64,000 nucleotides of DNA from CAIYZT01 sp031385445 (GCA_031385445.1 JANNBM010000043.1:1-64000); one strand, 5' to 3'; positions 34,832-43,829 are shown, counted from the first letter of the stretch. Notes: generated by a model not told the origin, from the sequence alone. Translations and numbers: made by a program.

Positions 34832-36865
34832 ATGGCATACTTTCTTGGCGTCGATACCGGCGGCACCTATACCGATGCGGTGATCCTCGACGAGGCCGCT
34901 GATACGGTGATTGGCAAGGCCAAGTCCCTGACCACACGCGGCGATCTGGCGATTGGGATCGGTAAGGCGGTGGATGCGGCGCTGGCACTGGCAGGGGTGG
35001 CGCCCACCGATATCGCGCTGGTGTCGCTGTCCACGACGCTGGCCACCAATGCGCTTGTCGAAGGGCAGGGTGGGCGCGTCGCGCTGATCATGATCGGATT
35101 TGACGCGGACGATCTGGCGCGCGGCGGGCTGAGCGAGGCGCTGAAGGGCGATCCGGTGATCCGGATTGCGGGCGGGCATACCCATGCGGGAACCGAGGCT
35201 GCGGCGCTGGACAAAGGCGCGTTATTGGCGGCGGTGAATGAGTTTGGCCCGCAGGTCATGGGCTTTGCCGTGGCCGCGCGTTTTGCCACGCGCAATCCCG
35301 CGCATGAGGTCGCCGCGCGCGATCTGATCCGCCAGATCGCGCATCGCCCGGTGACCTGCAGCCACGAGCTTTCGGCCAAGCTGAACGGTCCCAAGCGCGC
35401 GCTGACGGCGGTGCTGAATGCCCGGCTGATCGGGATGATCGATGGGCTGGTCGCCGCCTGCGAGCGCCATCTGCTGGCGCGCGGCATTGCCGCGCCGCTG
35501 ATGGTGGTGCGCGGCGACGGGGCGCTGATTTCGGCGGCCATGGTGCGCGAGCGGCCGATTGAAACCATCCTGTCCGGTCCGGCGGCATCCATCGTCGGTG
35601 CGCGCTGGCTGAGCGGCGAGCAGAACGCTTTGGTGTCCGATATCGGCGGCACCACCACCGATGTGGCGATCCTGAAGGACGGATTGCCCGAGATTGACCC
35701 CGAAGGCGCGCGCGTTGGCGGCTTTCGCACCATGGTCGAAGCCGTCGCGATGCGCACGACCGGCCTGGGCGGCGACAGCGAGGTACATCTGGTCACCAGC
35801 GGTCTGACGGGCGGTTTGCGGCTGGGCCCGCGCCGGTTTATCCCGGTGTCGCTGCTGGCGATGGATCACGCAAAGATGGTGCATGACACGCTGGACCGCG
35901 CGCTGAGCAACGAAGCGGCGGGCGAATTCGATGGCCGTTTTGTGATCCCGATGGTCGGTGCGACGGGCGGGCTTTCCCCGCGCGAGGCGGCGGTTCTGGC
36001 CCGCGTCAGCGCGCCGATGCCGTTGCAGGCGGCGCTGACCAGCCGTCTGGAAGTGGCCGCGATGGAGCGTTTGGTGGCGCGGGGGCTGGTCATGATCAGC
36101 GGCGTGACGCCGTCAGATGCCAGCCATGTCTTGGGCCGGCAGGATGGGTGGGACGGGCAGGCGGCGCAAAAGGCGGTGGCGCTGCTTGCCAGGCGCCGCA
36201 ACGGCGCGGGCGAGCGGTTTGCCGATGGGGCAGAGCCGCTGGCCCGCCAGATCATCGACCAATTGACGCAGCAAACCGTCGATTGCCTGCTGGAAGCCGC
36301 CTTTGCCGAGGATGAGATCGGAGCCGAGCGGCCCGAAGTGCTGGCCCGCCACGCGCTCACGGTTGCGGGGCTGGCGCAGCATCGCGGGATCATGGCGCTG
36401 TCCGCGCGGTTGGCGGTGCCGGTCATCGGGCTTGGCGCGTCAGCTGCCAGCTATTACGGCGCGGTGGGGCTGCGCCTGGGCTGCCCGATGATCCTGCCCG
36501 AACATGCCGGGGTCGCCAACGCGATTGGCGCGGTGGTGGGCCAGATCAGCCAGCGTGCGACGGGCCAGATCACCAGCCCCTCCGAAGGCCGCTTTACCCT
36601 GCATTTGCCTGAGGGGCTGCAGCATTTTGATGACCGCGCGCAGGCTTTGGCGGCGATGGAGGCGCATCTGACCGCCGACGCCACCGCGCGCGCACGGCAA
36701 AGCGGGGCCGAGGATTTGCGCATCACCATCACGCGCGACATCCGCGCCGCCGAGGTTGAGGGGCAGTCGATGTTCATTGAGGCGGTCCTGTCAGTCACCG
36801 CCTCTGGCCGCCCGCGCGTGGCCCATGCGCAGCAAAAACCCCTTGACGCCCCGATGCCCGTCTAA
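34832..36865 (+). CDS. Hydantoinase/oxoprolinase family protein (HyuA-like)
   Basis: The 677-residue protein starts at ATG 34832 (MAYFLGVDTGGTYTDAVILD). It has the N-terminal Hydant_A region and the actin-like ATP-binding motif SDIGGTTTDVAIL near 268-280. The domain order matches ATP-dependent hydantoinase/5-oxoprolinase A subunits. The usual partner B subunit is not adjacent, so this may be a stand-alone form. It is unlinked to neighbouring genes and lies just upstream of tRNA-Met. Confidence 0.83.
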   Translation: MAYFLGVDTGGTYTDAVILDEAADTVIGKAKSLTTRGDLAIGIGKAVDAALALAGVAPTDIALVSLSTTLATNALVEGQGGRVALIMIGFDADDLARGGLSEALKGDPVIRIAGGHTHAGTEAAALDKGALLAAVNEFGPQVMGFAVAARFATRNPAHEVAARDLIRQIAHRPVTCSHELSAKLNGPKRALTAVLNARLIGMIDGLVAACERHLLARGIAAPLMVVRGDGALISAAMVRERPIETILSGPAASIVGARWLSGEQNALVSDIGGTTTDVAILKDGLPEIDPEGARVGGFRTMVEAVAMRTTGLGGDSEVHLVTSGLTGGLRLGPRRFIPVSLLAMDHAKMVHDTLDRALSNEAAGEFDGRFVIPMVGATGGLSPREAAVLARVSAPMPLQAALTSRLEVAAMERLVARGLVMISGVTPSDASHVLGRQDGWDGQAAQKAVALLARRRNGAGERFADGAEPLARQIIDQLTQQTVDCLLEAAFAEDEIGAERPEVLARHALTVAGLAQHRGIMALSARLAVPVIGLGASAASYYGAVGLRLGCPMILPEHAGVANAIGAVVGQISQRATGQITSPSEGRFTLHLPEGLQHFDDRAQALAAMEAHLTADATARARQSGAEDLRITITRDIRAAEVEGQSMFIEAVLSVTASGRPRVAHAQQKPLDAPMPV

Positions 36866-36883
36866 TACCCGTGCCGCCAGTGT

Positions 36884-36960
36884 GGCTAGGTAGCTCAGTT
36901 GGTTAGAGCATGCGACTCATAATCGCAGGGTCGGGGGTTCGAGTCCCCCCCTCGCCACCA
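36884..36960 (+). tRNA. tRNA-Met (CAU), with acceptor-stem mismatch
   Basis: The 77-base sequence folds as a cloverleaf: D-arm TAGCTCAGTTGGTTAGAGCA, anticodon stem TGCGA/TCGCA with loop CTCATAA (anticodon CAT), T-arm GGGGG-TTCGAGT-CCCCC and encoded CCA. The acceptor 5' strand GGCTAGG pairs with CCTCGCC except at position 4, where T faces C. A G there would restore pairing. Elongator Met is favoured by the anticodon stem, though a CAU-Ile form cannot be excluded on anticodon alone. Confidence 0.85.
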
Positions 36961-37014
36961 CTTATTCCATAAATCAGGGCCTTAGGGCGAGCCAGACAGG
37001 TTTGACACAAAGGT

Positions 37015-37564
37015 GTGACGCAGAACTGCGGCTTGCCTCTTCCGTCTATCCATTTCGTCACGGAATCTTTTACTTTCGTTGGCCCCTTCAAAGTACAGTG
37101 CAGCGCAGAAGCCGGGTGCGCCTTGCGCTGCGAACTCGGTGCCCGAAACCAGCGGCCGTTCGGTTTCGGCACTTTGCATCTTGTGGCGAAAGCCTTCGTT
37201 TGCAGGTGTCTGAACGCCATCGGGGCCGACAAGAACCATGCGCGGCATATCTGGGACCGGCTGGACGATGACGGCTGCATGGGGGCGATGGCTGCCGTGG
37301 TTCACTGACCGCTTCGAGAAAGGGGCTGACTGGCGGGCGCGGGCTTGGTGGTTGCATGACCACCTGAATTGTTCTGAACCGGTCTTCTTTCCAAAGCCGT
37401 GGGGCTTCAACATTGGCTTGCACCAAAAGCCCGAGCGCACCATCAAAAGCCAGGTTGCGCCCTTGGGCCATATGGTCGCGCCGGGGCAGCGTGCGGATAA
37501 AGGGCACGCGGAATGGTATCGTGACGTTCCGGCGTTTGTTTTTGGGGGCGAGGGCGATGATTAG
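37015..37564 (+). pseudogene. Possible broken gene of unknown family
   Basis: Two plus-strand frames look protein-like. Frame 1 reads from a GTG at 37015 and ends in HARHIWDRLDDDGCMGAMAA before a stop near 37308. Frame 2, from about 37300 to 37564, reads DWRARAWWLHDHL and PKPWGFNIGLHQKPERTI. One frameshift near 37305 would join them. I recognise no family. It could be the remains of a mobile-element gene inserted beside the tRNA. Confidence 0.35.
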
Positions 37565-37761
37565 TGGCGGCTCCTCTTGGCCTTTCACAAGGGCAGATAC
37601 CTTTCCACAAACCAGAATCGCCCTTTTGGCCAGCATCTTTCCGGATCAGCCCGATGCTTTGAGACTGTGAAGCCAAGGGCTTTTTGGTGTATTGCCAATG
37701 ACGGGCTGACAGGCGTGTAGGGCTGGAAATAGCCGTAAAAATTAATGAAATCAATGGGTAG

Positions 37762-37851
37762 TGGCGGAAGCGGTGGGATTCGAACCCACGGTAGGGTTCC
37801 CCCTACGCTCAGTTAGCAACCGAGTGCTTTCGGCCTCTCAGCCACGCTTCC
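37762..37851 (-). tRNA. tRNA-Ser (GCU)
   Basis: The reverse strand gives a 90-base class II tRNA: acceptor GGAAGCG/CGCTTCC with discriminator G and encoded CCA, anticodon loop TTGCTAA (anticodon GCT, reads AGC and AGU), a long variable arm with GTAGGG/CCCTAC and T-arm GTGGGTTCGAATCCCAC. All stems pair well. Confidence 0.95.
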
Positions 37852-38024
37852 GTCGGCCCCCATTTAGCCATCCTAGCGCGAGGGGGCAAGAGGCAAAGGG
37901 CGCAATTTCAGCGCCCCGCCTCCCGTAGGATGCGTGATCTGATGCTCTGCCCGTCCTGCACCGGGGTGCGCAGGGCTCCTTTCGGGGCGGGACGAACGCC
38001 GCGGGTTGGCGCGGTCAGCGGCTT
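37852..38024. other. Stretch without a gene
   Basis: I see no supported gene between tRNA-Ser and the RHS remnant. Short frames occur but lack motifs or ribosome sites. Confidence 0.5.
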
Positions 38025-38294
38025 TTGTCCGGCCCCTGTGACAAGATGAGCGAAACCTGTTTTGGGGGAAGCACGGGCAATCCGTCCAAAGGCCGGACCC
38101 GGGCGCAATTTGATGCCGAAGCCGGCCCGCACTTTCTGAACGCCCGCAATTGCGAGCCCGACCTCGCCATGTTCACCCAGCCCGACTGGTGGGAGATCAC
38201 CGAACCCGGCGTCGGCACCAACGGCTGTGCCGATGCGGGGGGCGATCTGGTGAAGGTGAATAGCCCCTGGATTTGTAGACGCCTAGCTTGGTAA
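38025..38294 (+). pseudogene. Remnant of an RHS-repeat core domain
   Basis: The frame contains NPSKGRTRAQFDAEAGPHFLNAR, then DLAMFTQPDWWEITEPGVGTN, then GGDLVKV. This is the RHS-associated core pattern (FxAR.YDP..GRF.QPDW...PGVGTNRYAY..NDPVN.DP), with the Arg-Tyr-Ala-Tyr after GTN decayed. RHS cores precede toxin tips in polymorphic toxins. The piece has no proper start, is about 90 residues and ends in a stop soon after the core, so it is a relic. An insertion or deletion event probably removed the rest. Confidence 0.7.
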
Positions 38295-38547
38295 TTTTGG
38301 CAGCAAGCAGGACGAGATGTCCGCAAACACTTTCAGCGGCTGCGTCAAAACCCCGCACAGCCTTGAACGCACCCAAACCTTAAGCACCCCCAGATTCACC
38401 AACCGCTGCCGCGCCCCTTCGGCGGAAATTGGGGTGCAAGGTCGATAAAACCAGCCGCCCAAAATCCCTCAATCCTAAAGTCCGCTCGCTTCACTCCCCC
38501 CGCTGATCTCACCACATCCGCCAAAACGTCCGGATAGGGAGGTCGCT
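38295..38547. other. Stretch without a gene
   Basis: Nothing is supported between the RHS relic and moeB. The sequence is somewhat less GC-biased than neighbours and may be further degraded RHS or element DNA. Confidence 0.45.
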
Positions 38548-39579
38548 TCACGCCTTTCCGCACGCCGGGCAACCCTCCCGCCGCTTCACCCCAATCACCC
38601 GCGTCTGCCCATACAGCGCGTCGTGGATCATCAGCCGCCCCCGCAGACCCTCCCCCGCGCCGCAGATCTGCTTGACCGCTTCCATCGCCATCATCGCCCC
38701 GATGATCCCCGGCAAAGGCGCCGCCACCCCCGCCTCGGCGCAGGTCGGCACCATCCCCGGCAAGGGCCGCTCGGGAAAGACGCATTCGTAACAAGGGCCG
38801 CCCTGCGCCGGATCAAACAGCGAAACCTGCCCCTCCCACTGCGTGATCGCCCCTGAAATCAGCGGCACACCCGCCGCCGCGCAGACCCGGTTCACCAGAT
38901 ACCTCGTGTCGAAATTATCGGTCCCGTCCAAAACCAGATCATAGTCCGCCACCAGATCGGCGGCGAGCTGCGCGTCGAATCGCCGCCGATAGGGGCGCAG
39001 GTCAACAAAGGGGTTCAGCGCCTTCATCGCCACCTCGGCGGAAAACACCTTGGCCATGCCCAGACGCGCGCCGGTATGAATGATCTGCCGCTGCAAGTTC
39101 GACACCTCAACGACGTCGTCGTCGATCACTCCGATCACCCCAACCCCGCTCGCCGCCAGATACATCAGCGCGGACGATCCCAGCCCCCCCGCGCCCACCA
39201 CCAAAACCTTGGCCGATTTCAGCGCCGCCTGCCCCGGACCGCCAATCTCGCGCAAAAGGATGTGCCGCGCGTACCGCTCGACCTCCGCCGCCGCAAAGGG
39301 CCCATCGGGCGCGGCAATCGTCGGCTCAGCCCGCCGCCGCAGCCGCCGCAACCCCTCGCGGTAGGCCAAAGCCAGCGAAAACGCAGCCCCAAGCACCAAC
39401 CACCCCGCCGCCGATCCGCCAAAGGACGCACGCAGCGGCGCCCCTTCGGGCAGCACAAAAAGCAGCACCATCACCGCCGCCCAAACCAGCATGACCCCGA
39501 TCAGCCGCATCCGAACCGGCCGATCAAAGGCCCAAAGCCCGCCCCAGACCGCCGCCAAAAGTGCCAGTCCCAGCATCAC
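38548..39579 (-). CDS. moeB: Molybdopterin-synthase adenylyltransferase-like E1 enzyme (MoeB/ThiF family)
   Basis: The 343-residue protein has an unusual N-terminus with about two membrane helices, followed by the E1-like domain. It carries the nucleotide motif VVGAGGLGSSALMYLAASGVG, the region DDDVVEVSNLQRQIIH, DGTDNFDTRYLVN, the zinc-binding cysteine pairs CYEC and CPAC and the Cys in MVPTCAEAG. MoeB adenylates the C-terminus of MoaD. The membrane anchor suggests attachment to the inner membrane. It overlaps dut by four bases. A role in thiamin or thiocarboxylate synthesis is possible. Confidence 0.88.
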   Translation of the reverse strand: MMLGLALLAAVWGGLWAFDRPVRMRLIGVMLVWAAVMVLLFVLPEGAPLRASFGGSAAGWLVLGAAFSLALAYREGLRRLRRRAEPTIAAPDGPFAAAEVERYARHILLREIGGPGQAALKSAKVLVVGAGGLGSSALMYLAASGVGVIGVIDDDVVEVSNLQRQIIHTGARLGMAKVFSAEVAMKALNPFVDLRPYRRRFDAQLAADLVADYDLVLDGTDNFDTRYLVNRVCAAAGVPLISGAITQWEGQVSLFDPAQGGPCYECVFPERPLPGMVPTCAEAGVAAPLPGIIGAMMAMEAVKQICGAGEGLRGRLMIHDALYGQTRVIGVKRREGCPACGKA

Positions 39580-40064
39580 CCGCGCCCCGTATGGCCAAAC
39601 CCGCCCGCGCCGCGCCGCGTCTCGTCCAAACTGTCGACCACGGCAAACTCCGCCTGCACCACCGGCGCAATCACCACCTGCGCGATCCGCTCGCCGTGGC
39701 GCACTGTAAATGGCGCATCGCTCAGATTGATCATCGGCACGCCCAAAGGACCACGGTAATCGCTGTCAATCGTGCCCGGCGCGTTCGGCAGGCTGATGCC
39801 GTGGTTGACCGCAAGTCCCGACCTTGGCCGCAGCTGCATTTCAAACCCCTCCGGCACCGCCACGTGCAAGCCTGTCGGGACCACAATCCGCCCCATCGGC
39901 GCAATCACGATCCCGCCCACCCGATCCTCGGGCCGCAGATTGGCGCGCAGATCTGCCCCCGCCGCCCCGGCGGTCTGATAGGCTGGCAAGCCAATCTCCC
40001 GGTCCGCCCAATCCTCAAACACCACCCGAACCGAAATACCCAAGCCGAAACTCCCCCCGTTCAT
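39576..40064 (-). CDS. dut: Deoxyuridine 5'-triphosphate nucleotidohydrolase
   Basis: Dut hydrolyses dUTP to dUMP, keeping uracil out of DNA. The trimeric dUTPase motifs are present: GAAGADLRAN (I), PRSGLAVNHGI (II), GTIDSDYRGPLGVPMINL (III), RIAQVVIAPV (IV) and the flexible C-terminal GFGHTG (V). The ATG at 40064 lies inside a dispersed repeat and gives 162 residues; a GTG slightly downstream would fit the family length more closely, so the start is uncertain. Confidence 0.92.
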   Translation of the reverse strand: MNGGSFGLGISVRVVFEDWADREIGLPAYQTAGAAGADLRANLRPEDRVGGIVIAPMGRIVVPTGLHVAVPEGFEMQLRPRSGLAVNHGISLPNAPGTIDSDYRGPLGVPMINLSDAPFTVRHGERIAQVVIAPVVQAEFAVVDSLDETRRGAGGFGHTGRG

Positions 40065-40415
40065 CTGTCCAAATCCTGTCGCCGCCAAAAACCTCCGCCA
40101 CCCCCGACCCGGTCCGAATGCCGGGGTTCAAATCCCGCCAACCCGGCGCAGCGTGCAAAACGGGCATACCGCTCCGGCCGCCCTCGTCTTTGTCCGTCGA
40201 AAAACATCCCCGCCAAAGGCCCCGGCCAGCCCAAACAGCGATCCCATCGGCTCAATCTCGACCACGCAAGCCCTGCGTGCAGGCATGGGCACCCAAACCC
40301 GTCCGTCCGGCTGGATCCTTCGGCAAAACACCCGCCCCTTGTGCCCGCACGCGAGAGGCTCTCGCCGCCCGGCCCATTCATCTGTCCGAAAATATCCCCG
40401 CCGGAGGCCCCGGCT
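40060..40415 (-). repeat. Cluster of dispersed intergenic repeat copies
   Basis: Between coaBC and dut there are two 38-base copies (40378-40415 and 40189-40226) that share the tail ATCCCCGCC-GGCCCCGGC, and a partial copy from 40060 sharing TTCATCTGTCC. Read on the minus strand they begin with GCC-GGCGGGGAT and end GGACAGATGAA, a pattern common in Rhodobacterales genomes. The 370-base gap holds no gene that I support. Confidence 0.6.
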
Positions 40416-40433
40416 GGCCGCAAATGCCCCCAC

Positions 40434-41633
40434 TCAAGACCCCGCCAAAGCCGCCGCAATCCGCGCCGCCAGCTTTTCGGCCACCGCGCCCTTCGGCATC
40501 CTCGGCCAATCCTCCGCTCCCGCGCCGGTGATCAAAACCACCGCATTCTCGGCCCCGCCCATGATCCCCGTGCCCGCCGAGACATCATTGGCAACGATCC
40601 AGTCACAGCCCTTTCGCAGCCGCTTGGCGCTGGCATGTTCCACCACCTTCTCCGTCTCCGCCGCAAACCCCACCACCAACGCAGGCCGGTGCGCTCCGCG
40701 CGACACCTCGGCAAGAATGTCAGGGTTTTCGGCAAATTCCAGCCCCGGCGCGCGGCCAGAGCCGTCTTTCTTGATCTTCTGCACCCCGGCGTTGATCACA
40801 TGCCAATCGGCCACCGCCGCCGCCATCACCGCCACGTCGGCTGGCAAGGCCGCCTGCACCGCCGCCGCCATCTGCCGCGCTGTTTCCACCCGCACCACGT
40901 CCACCCCGTCTGGCGCGGGCACGCTTGCGGGGCCGGTCACAAAGGTCACCCGCGCGCCCAGATCGCGCAACGCCGCCGCAATCGCCGTGCCCTGCGCGCC
41001 GGATGATCGGTTGGCAATATACCGCACCGGATCAATCGGCTCCTGCGTTGGCCCCGAGGTGACAATCACATGCCGCCCCTCCAAAGGCCCGCCCACCAGC
41101 GCCGCCCTGATCGCGGCAAAGATCGCCTCCGGCTCGGCCATCCGCCCCGGCCCAAACTCGCCGCAGGCCATCTCGCCCTCATCCGGCCCGACCCGCAACA
41201 CCCCATCCTGTGCGAGCTGCGCCAGATTGCGCTGCGTCGCGGGGTGCAGCCACATCCGCACGTTCATCGCGGGTGCCATCAAAACCTTGGTATCACGCGC
41301 GAGCAGTACGGTAGAGGCCAGATCATCCGCCCGCCCCCCCGCCGCTTTGGCCATCAGGTCCGCCGTCGCTGGCGCCACCACAATCAGATCGGCCGAACGG
41401 GACAGCTCGATATGTCCCATCTCCGCCTCCTCTGTCAGATCAAACAGCGCCTGATGCACTTTCTCGCCTGCAAGCGCTGCCACCGACAAAGGCGTGACAA
41501 ACTCCGCCCCCGCCCGCGTCAGCAGCGGCGTCACGCCAATCCCCGCCCCGCGCAGCAGCCGGATCAGAAGCAAGGATTTGTAGGCCGCAATCCCGCCGCC
41601 GATGATCAATAAAACGCGCTTGCCGCTTGGCAT
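40434..41633 (-). CDS. coaBC: Bifunctional phosphopantothenoylcysteine decarboxylase / phosphopantothenate-cysteine ligase
   Basis: CoaBC carries out two steps of coenzyme A synthesis. Residues 1 to about 180 are the flavoprotein decarboxylase: GGGIAAYKSLLLIR, the active-site region with His in MGHIELSRSADL, PAMNVRMW and the catalytic Cys in EMACGEFGPGRM. The second half is the ligase: VIVTSGPTQEPIDPVRYIANRSSG, AAVADWHV, KIKK and VGFAAET. ATG 41633 (MPSGKRVLL) gives 399 residues, the usual length. The native panB is not seen in the window. Confidence 0.93.
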   Translation of the reverse strand: MPSGKRVLLIIGGGIAAYKSLLLIRLLRGAGIGVTPLLTRAGAEFVTPLSVAALAGEKVHQALFDLTEEAEMGHIELSRSADLIVVAPATADLMAKAAGGRADDLASTVLLARDTKVLMAPAMNVRMWLHPATQRNLAQLAQDGVLRVGPDEGEMACGEFGPGRMAEPEAIFAAIRAALVGGPLEGRHVIVTSGPTQEPIDPVRYIANRSSGAQGTAIAAALRDLGARVTFVTGPASVPAPDGVDVVRVETARQMAAAVQAALPADVAVMAAAVADWHVINAGVQKIKKDGSGRAPGLEFAENPDILAEVSRGAHRPALVVGFAAETEKVVEHASAKRLRKGCDWIVANDVSAGTGIMGGAENAVVLITGAGAEDWPRMPKGAVAEKLAARIAAALAGS

Positions 41634-41722
41634 CGATCTTTGCCCCCCCTGTGCCCTTGCGACAGGGATAAGACCCAAGCCCGCTCAACTCAAGCCAAAC
41701 CGCACGCCTGCCGGACTGCGCT

Positions 41723-41741
41723 GAATTTTCGCAGAAAATTC
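41723..41741. terminator. Hairpin downstream of rpoH
   Basis: GAATTTT (41723-41729) pairs with AAAATTC (41735-41741) around CGCAG. The core TTTTCGCAGAAAA is shared with the hairpin at 16917-16930. It lies between the rpoH stop and coaBC, both on the minus strand. Confidence 0.5.
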
Positions 41742-41754
41742 GTCCCCTTGCGGG

Positions 41755-42633
41755 TCAGCGCAGAAACAGTTCCAGCTCCTCCGCCTGCCCTGCAAGCGCG
41801 CGCTTCATCTTGGCATAGGCGCCCGCTTCCAACTGCCGGATCCGCTCTTTGGACAGGTGCAGTTCGATCCCAAGGGAATCCAGCGTCTGCGGCTCGTCGC
41901 GCAAACGGCGCGCGGCGACGATCAGCCGTTCGCGGTCTGACAAAACCCCCAAAGCCTGCCCCAGCCATTTGCGCGCCTGAGCCGTGTCATGCGAATAGGC
42001 GACCCGCTCCGCCGCGGTTGGGCCATCATCTTCCAGAAGGTCAATCCATTCCCGGCCGTCCGTGTCGTTCGCCTGCGTTGCGTTCAGCGATTTGTCCATG
42101 CCCGACAAACGCCCCTCCATCATGGCCACATCGGATGCCGACACGCCCAGTTCCGCCGCCACTTTGACCGTCATGTCGTATTGCGACAAGGTCTCGCCCT
42201 CCGCTGCCGCTTCGCGCGCAAACTGCGCCTTCAGCCGCGACAGGTTGAAAAACAAAGACTTTTGCCCCGCCGTTGACCCGGTTCGCACCAGGGACCAGTT
42301 GCGCAGCACATAATCCTGCACGCTCGCCCGGATCCACCAGACGGCATAGGTCGAAAACCGCACACCCCGGTCGGGATCAAACTTTTCCGCCGCCTTCATC
42401 AGGCCCAGCGCCGCCTCTTGCGTCAGATCGTTCATCGGCGCGCCGTAGCGCCGGAATTTGGCCGCCACCGAAATCGCCAGCCGCATATAAGCTGTGATCA
42501 ACCGGTGCAGCGCCGCCTCATCGCGGTGATCGCGCCAGGCATAGGCCAACTTCGCCTCGGTTTCTGCATCAAGAAGCTCTGCAGCGCGCGCTTGGCGCGG
42601 CAAGGTTTGCTCGTTATATCGATCAAGCGCCAT
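41755..42633 (-). CDS. rpoH: RNA polymerase heat-shock sigma factor (sigma-32 family)
   Basis: The 292-residue protein has sigma-70 region 2 (LITAYMRLAISVAAKFRRYG, NDLTQEAALGLMKAAEKFDPDRGVRFSTYAVWWIRASV), the RpoH box QKSLFFNLSRLKAQ in region 3 and region 4.2 with the helix-turn-helix ELHLSKERIRQLEAGAYAKMK. It directs transcription of heat-shock or oxidative-stress genes. Rhodobacterales often have two RpoH paralogues; which one this is cannot be told here. Start ATG 42633 diverges from cobU with a short shared upstream region. Confidence 0.93.
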   Translation of the reverse strand: MALDRYNEQTLPRQARAAELLDAETEAKLAYAWRDHRDEAALHRLITAYMRLAISVAAKFRRYGAPMNDLTQEAALGLMKAAEKFDPDRGVRFSTYAVWWIRASVQDYVLRNWSLVRTGSTAGQKSLFFNLSRLKAQFAREAAAEGETLSQYDMTVKVAAELGVSASDVAMMEGRLSGMDKSLNATQANDTDGREWIDLLEDDGPTAAERVAYSHDTAQARKWLGQALGVLSDRERLIVAARRLRDEPQTLDSLGIELHLSKERIRQLEAGAYAKMKRALAGQAEELELFLR

Positions 42634-42705
42634 GCGCTCCCCCTGACGGGTCCCTTGGGTTTCGTCTTTGCTGGACCCTGCAATTAATACGGCGCGCGGC
42701 GCGGG

Positions 42706-43257
42706 ATGGATCAATTGACCAACGATAAATTTCCACGGCTTTCGCTGGTGATTGGCGGGGCAAGATCCGGCAAGTCCCGGATGGCGGAAAATCTCGCGCG
42801 CGGCGTCAATCTGCCAAAAACCTACATCGCCACCGCGCAAGCCTGGGACGAAGAGATGCTGGCCCGCATCGACGCGCACCGCCATGATCGCGGCGCAGAT
42901 TGGTCCACCATCGAAGCGCCGCGCGATGTGCCCGGCGCTTTGGCGGCTGCCCAGCCCGGGGTGGTGCTGATAGATTGCGCCACGCTGTGGCTTACGAACG
43001 TGATCCTGTCGGACGGCGATGTTGCCGCCGAAACCGCCGCCCTGTTGGATGCGCTGAAACGCAGCCCAAATCCTGTGGTGATCGTCTCCAACGAACTCGG
43101 TTTGTCCATCGTCCCCGAGAACGCCCTCGCGCGGCGCTTTCGCGATGAACAGGGGCGGCTGAACCAGATCCTCGCCGCGCAGGCCGATCTGGTGGTCCTT
43201 GTCGTCGCGGGTTTGCCTCTGGTTCTCAAGGGCCAGATGCCGCAGGTCGCGTCATGA
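42706..43257 (+). CDS. cobU: Adenosylcobinamide kinase / adenosylcobinamide-phosphate guanylyltransferase
   Basis: CobU phosphorylates adenosylcobinamide and then transfers GMP to it. The 183-residue protein has the P-loop GGARSGKSR, the region with His in RIDAHRHDRG that accepts GMP, LIDCATLWLTN, and VSNELGLSIVPEN, all diagnostic. The stop overlaps the next start as ATGA. Confidence 0.95.
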   Translation: MDQLTNDKFPRLSLVIGGARSGKSRMAENLARGVNLPKTYIATAQAWDEEMLARIDAHRHDRGADWSTIEAPRDVPGALAAAQPGVVLIDCATLWLTNVILSDGDVAAETAALLDALKRSPNPVVIVSNELGLSIVPENALARRFRDEQGRLNQILAAQADLVVLVVAGLPLVLKGQMPQVAS

Positions 43258-43829
43258 CCCGCCTTTGGTGGGTGCGCCACGGCCCGACCCATTCCAAGGC
43301 TTTTGCCGGTTGGCGTGATATCCCCGCCGATCTGTCCGATCTAGCCGCCCTTGACCGCCTGAACGAACACCTGCCCAACGGCGCGCTTTTGATCTCGTCC
43401 GATCTGATCCGCGCCTCGGCCACCGCCGACACCCTCGCCCCCGGCCGCCACCGCTTGCCGCATGATCCTGCCCTGCGGGAGTTTCACTTTGGCGACTGGG
43501 ACGGGCTGACCTTTACCGAAGTATCGGCCCGCTGGCCCGACCTGTCGCGGCAGTACTGGGAAGAGCCGGGCCATGTCCGCCCGCCGGGCGGCGAAAGCTG
43601 GCTGCAAGCCGAGGCGCGTATTCACGCCGCCGCCGATGCCCTGATCGCCGCCCATCCCGGCCGCGACATCATCCTTGTCGCCCATTTCGGGGTGATCCTG
43701 ACCCAATATCAGCGCGCAGCAGGGATTGACCCCTATGCCGCCCTCGCCCAGCCGATCGACAATCTTTCCGTCACCTGCCTGACCTTTGATGGCCAATGGG
43801 CGGTTGACCACGTCAATCACAAACCGTGA
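43254..43829 (+). CDS. Histidine phosphatase family protein (possible alpha-ribazole phosphatase)
   Basis: The 191-residue protein opens with WWVRHGPTHS, the RHG active-site motif with the phosphorylated His, and has GDWDGLTFTEVSARW and the second catalytic His in LVAHFGVIL. It overlaps cobU by four bases. CobC (alpha-ribazole phosphatase) belongs to this family, so the context makes that role likely, though phosphoglycerate-mutase-like phosphatases of other function look alike. Confidence 0.85.
   Translation: MTRLWWVRHGPTHSKAFAGWRDIPADLSDLAALDRLNEHLPNGALLISSDLIRASATADTLAPGRHRLPHDPALREFHFGDWDGLTFTEVSARWPDLSRQYWEEPGHVRPPGGESWLQAEARIHAAADALIAAHPGRDIILVAHFGVILTQYQRAAGIDPYAALAQPIDNLSVTCLTFDGQWAVDHVNHKP

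Noticed and set aside
36903..37280. A minus-strand frame ending in a GGTRTPDPAIMSRML-type string
   Set aside because: It is a translation of tRNA-Met on the wrong strand, a well-known false protein.
40061..40459. Minus-strand frames between coaBC and dut
   Set aside because: They translate the dispersed repeat (ASGGDIFGQMN-like) and have no family support.
39561..41006. A long plus-strand frame over dut and coaBC
   Set aside because: Pro/Arg/His-rich shadow of two well-supported minus-strand genes.
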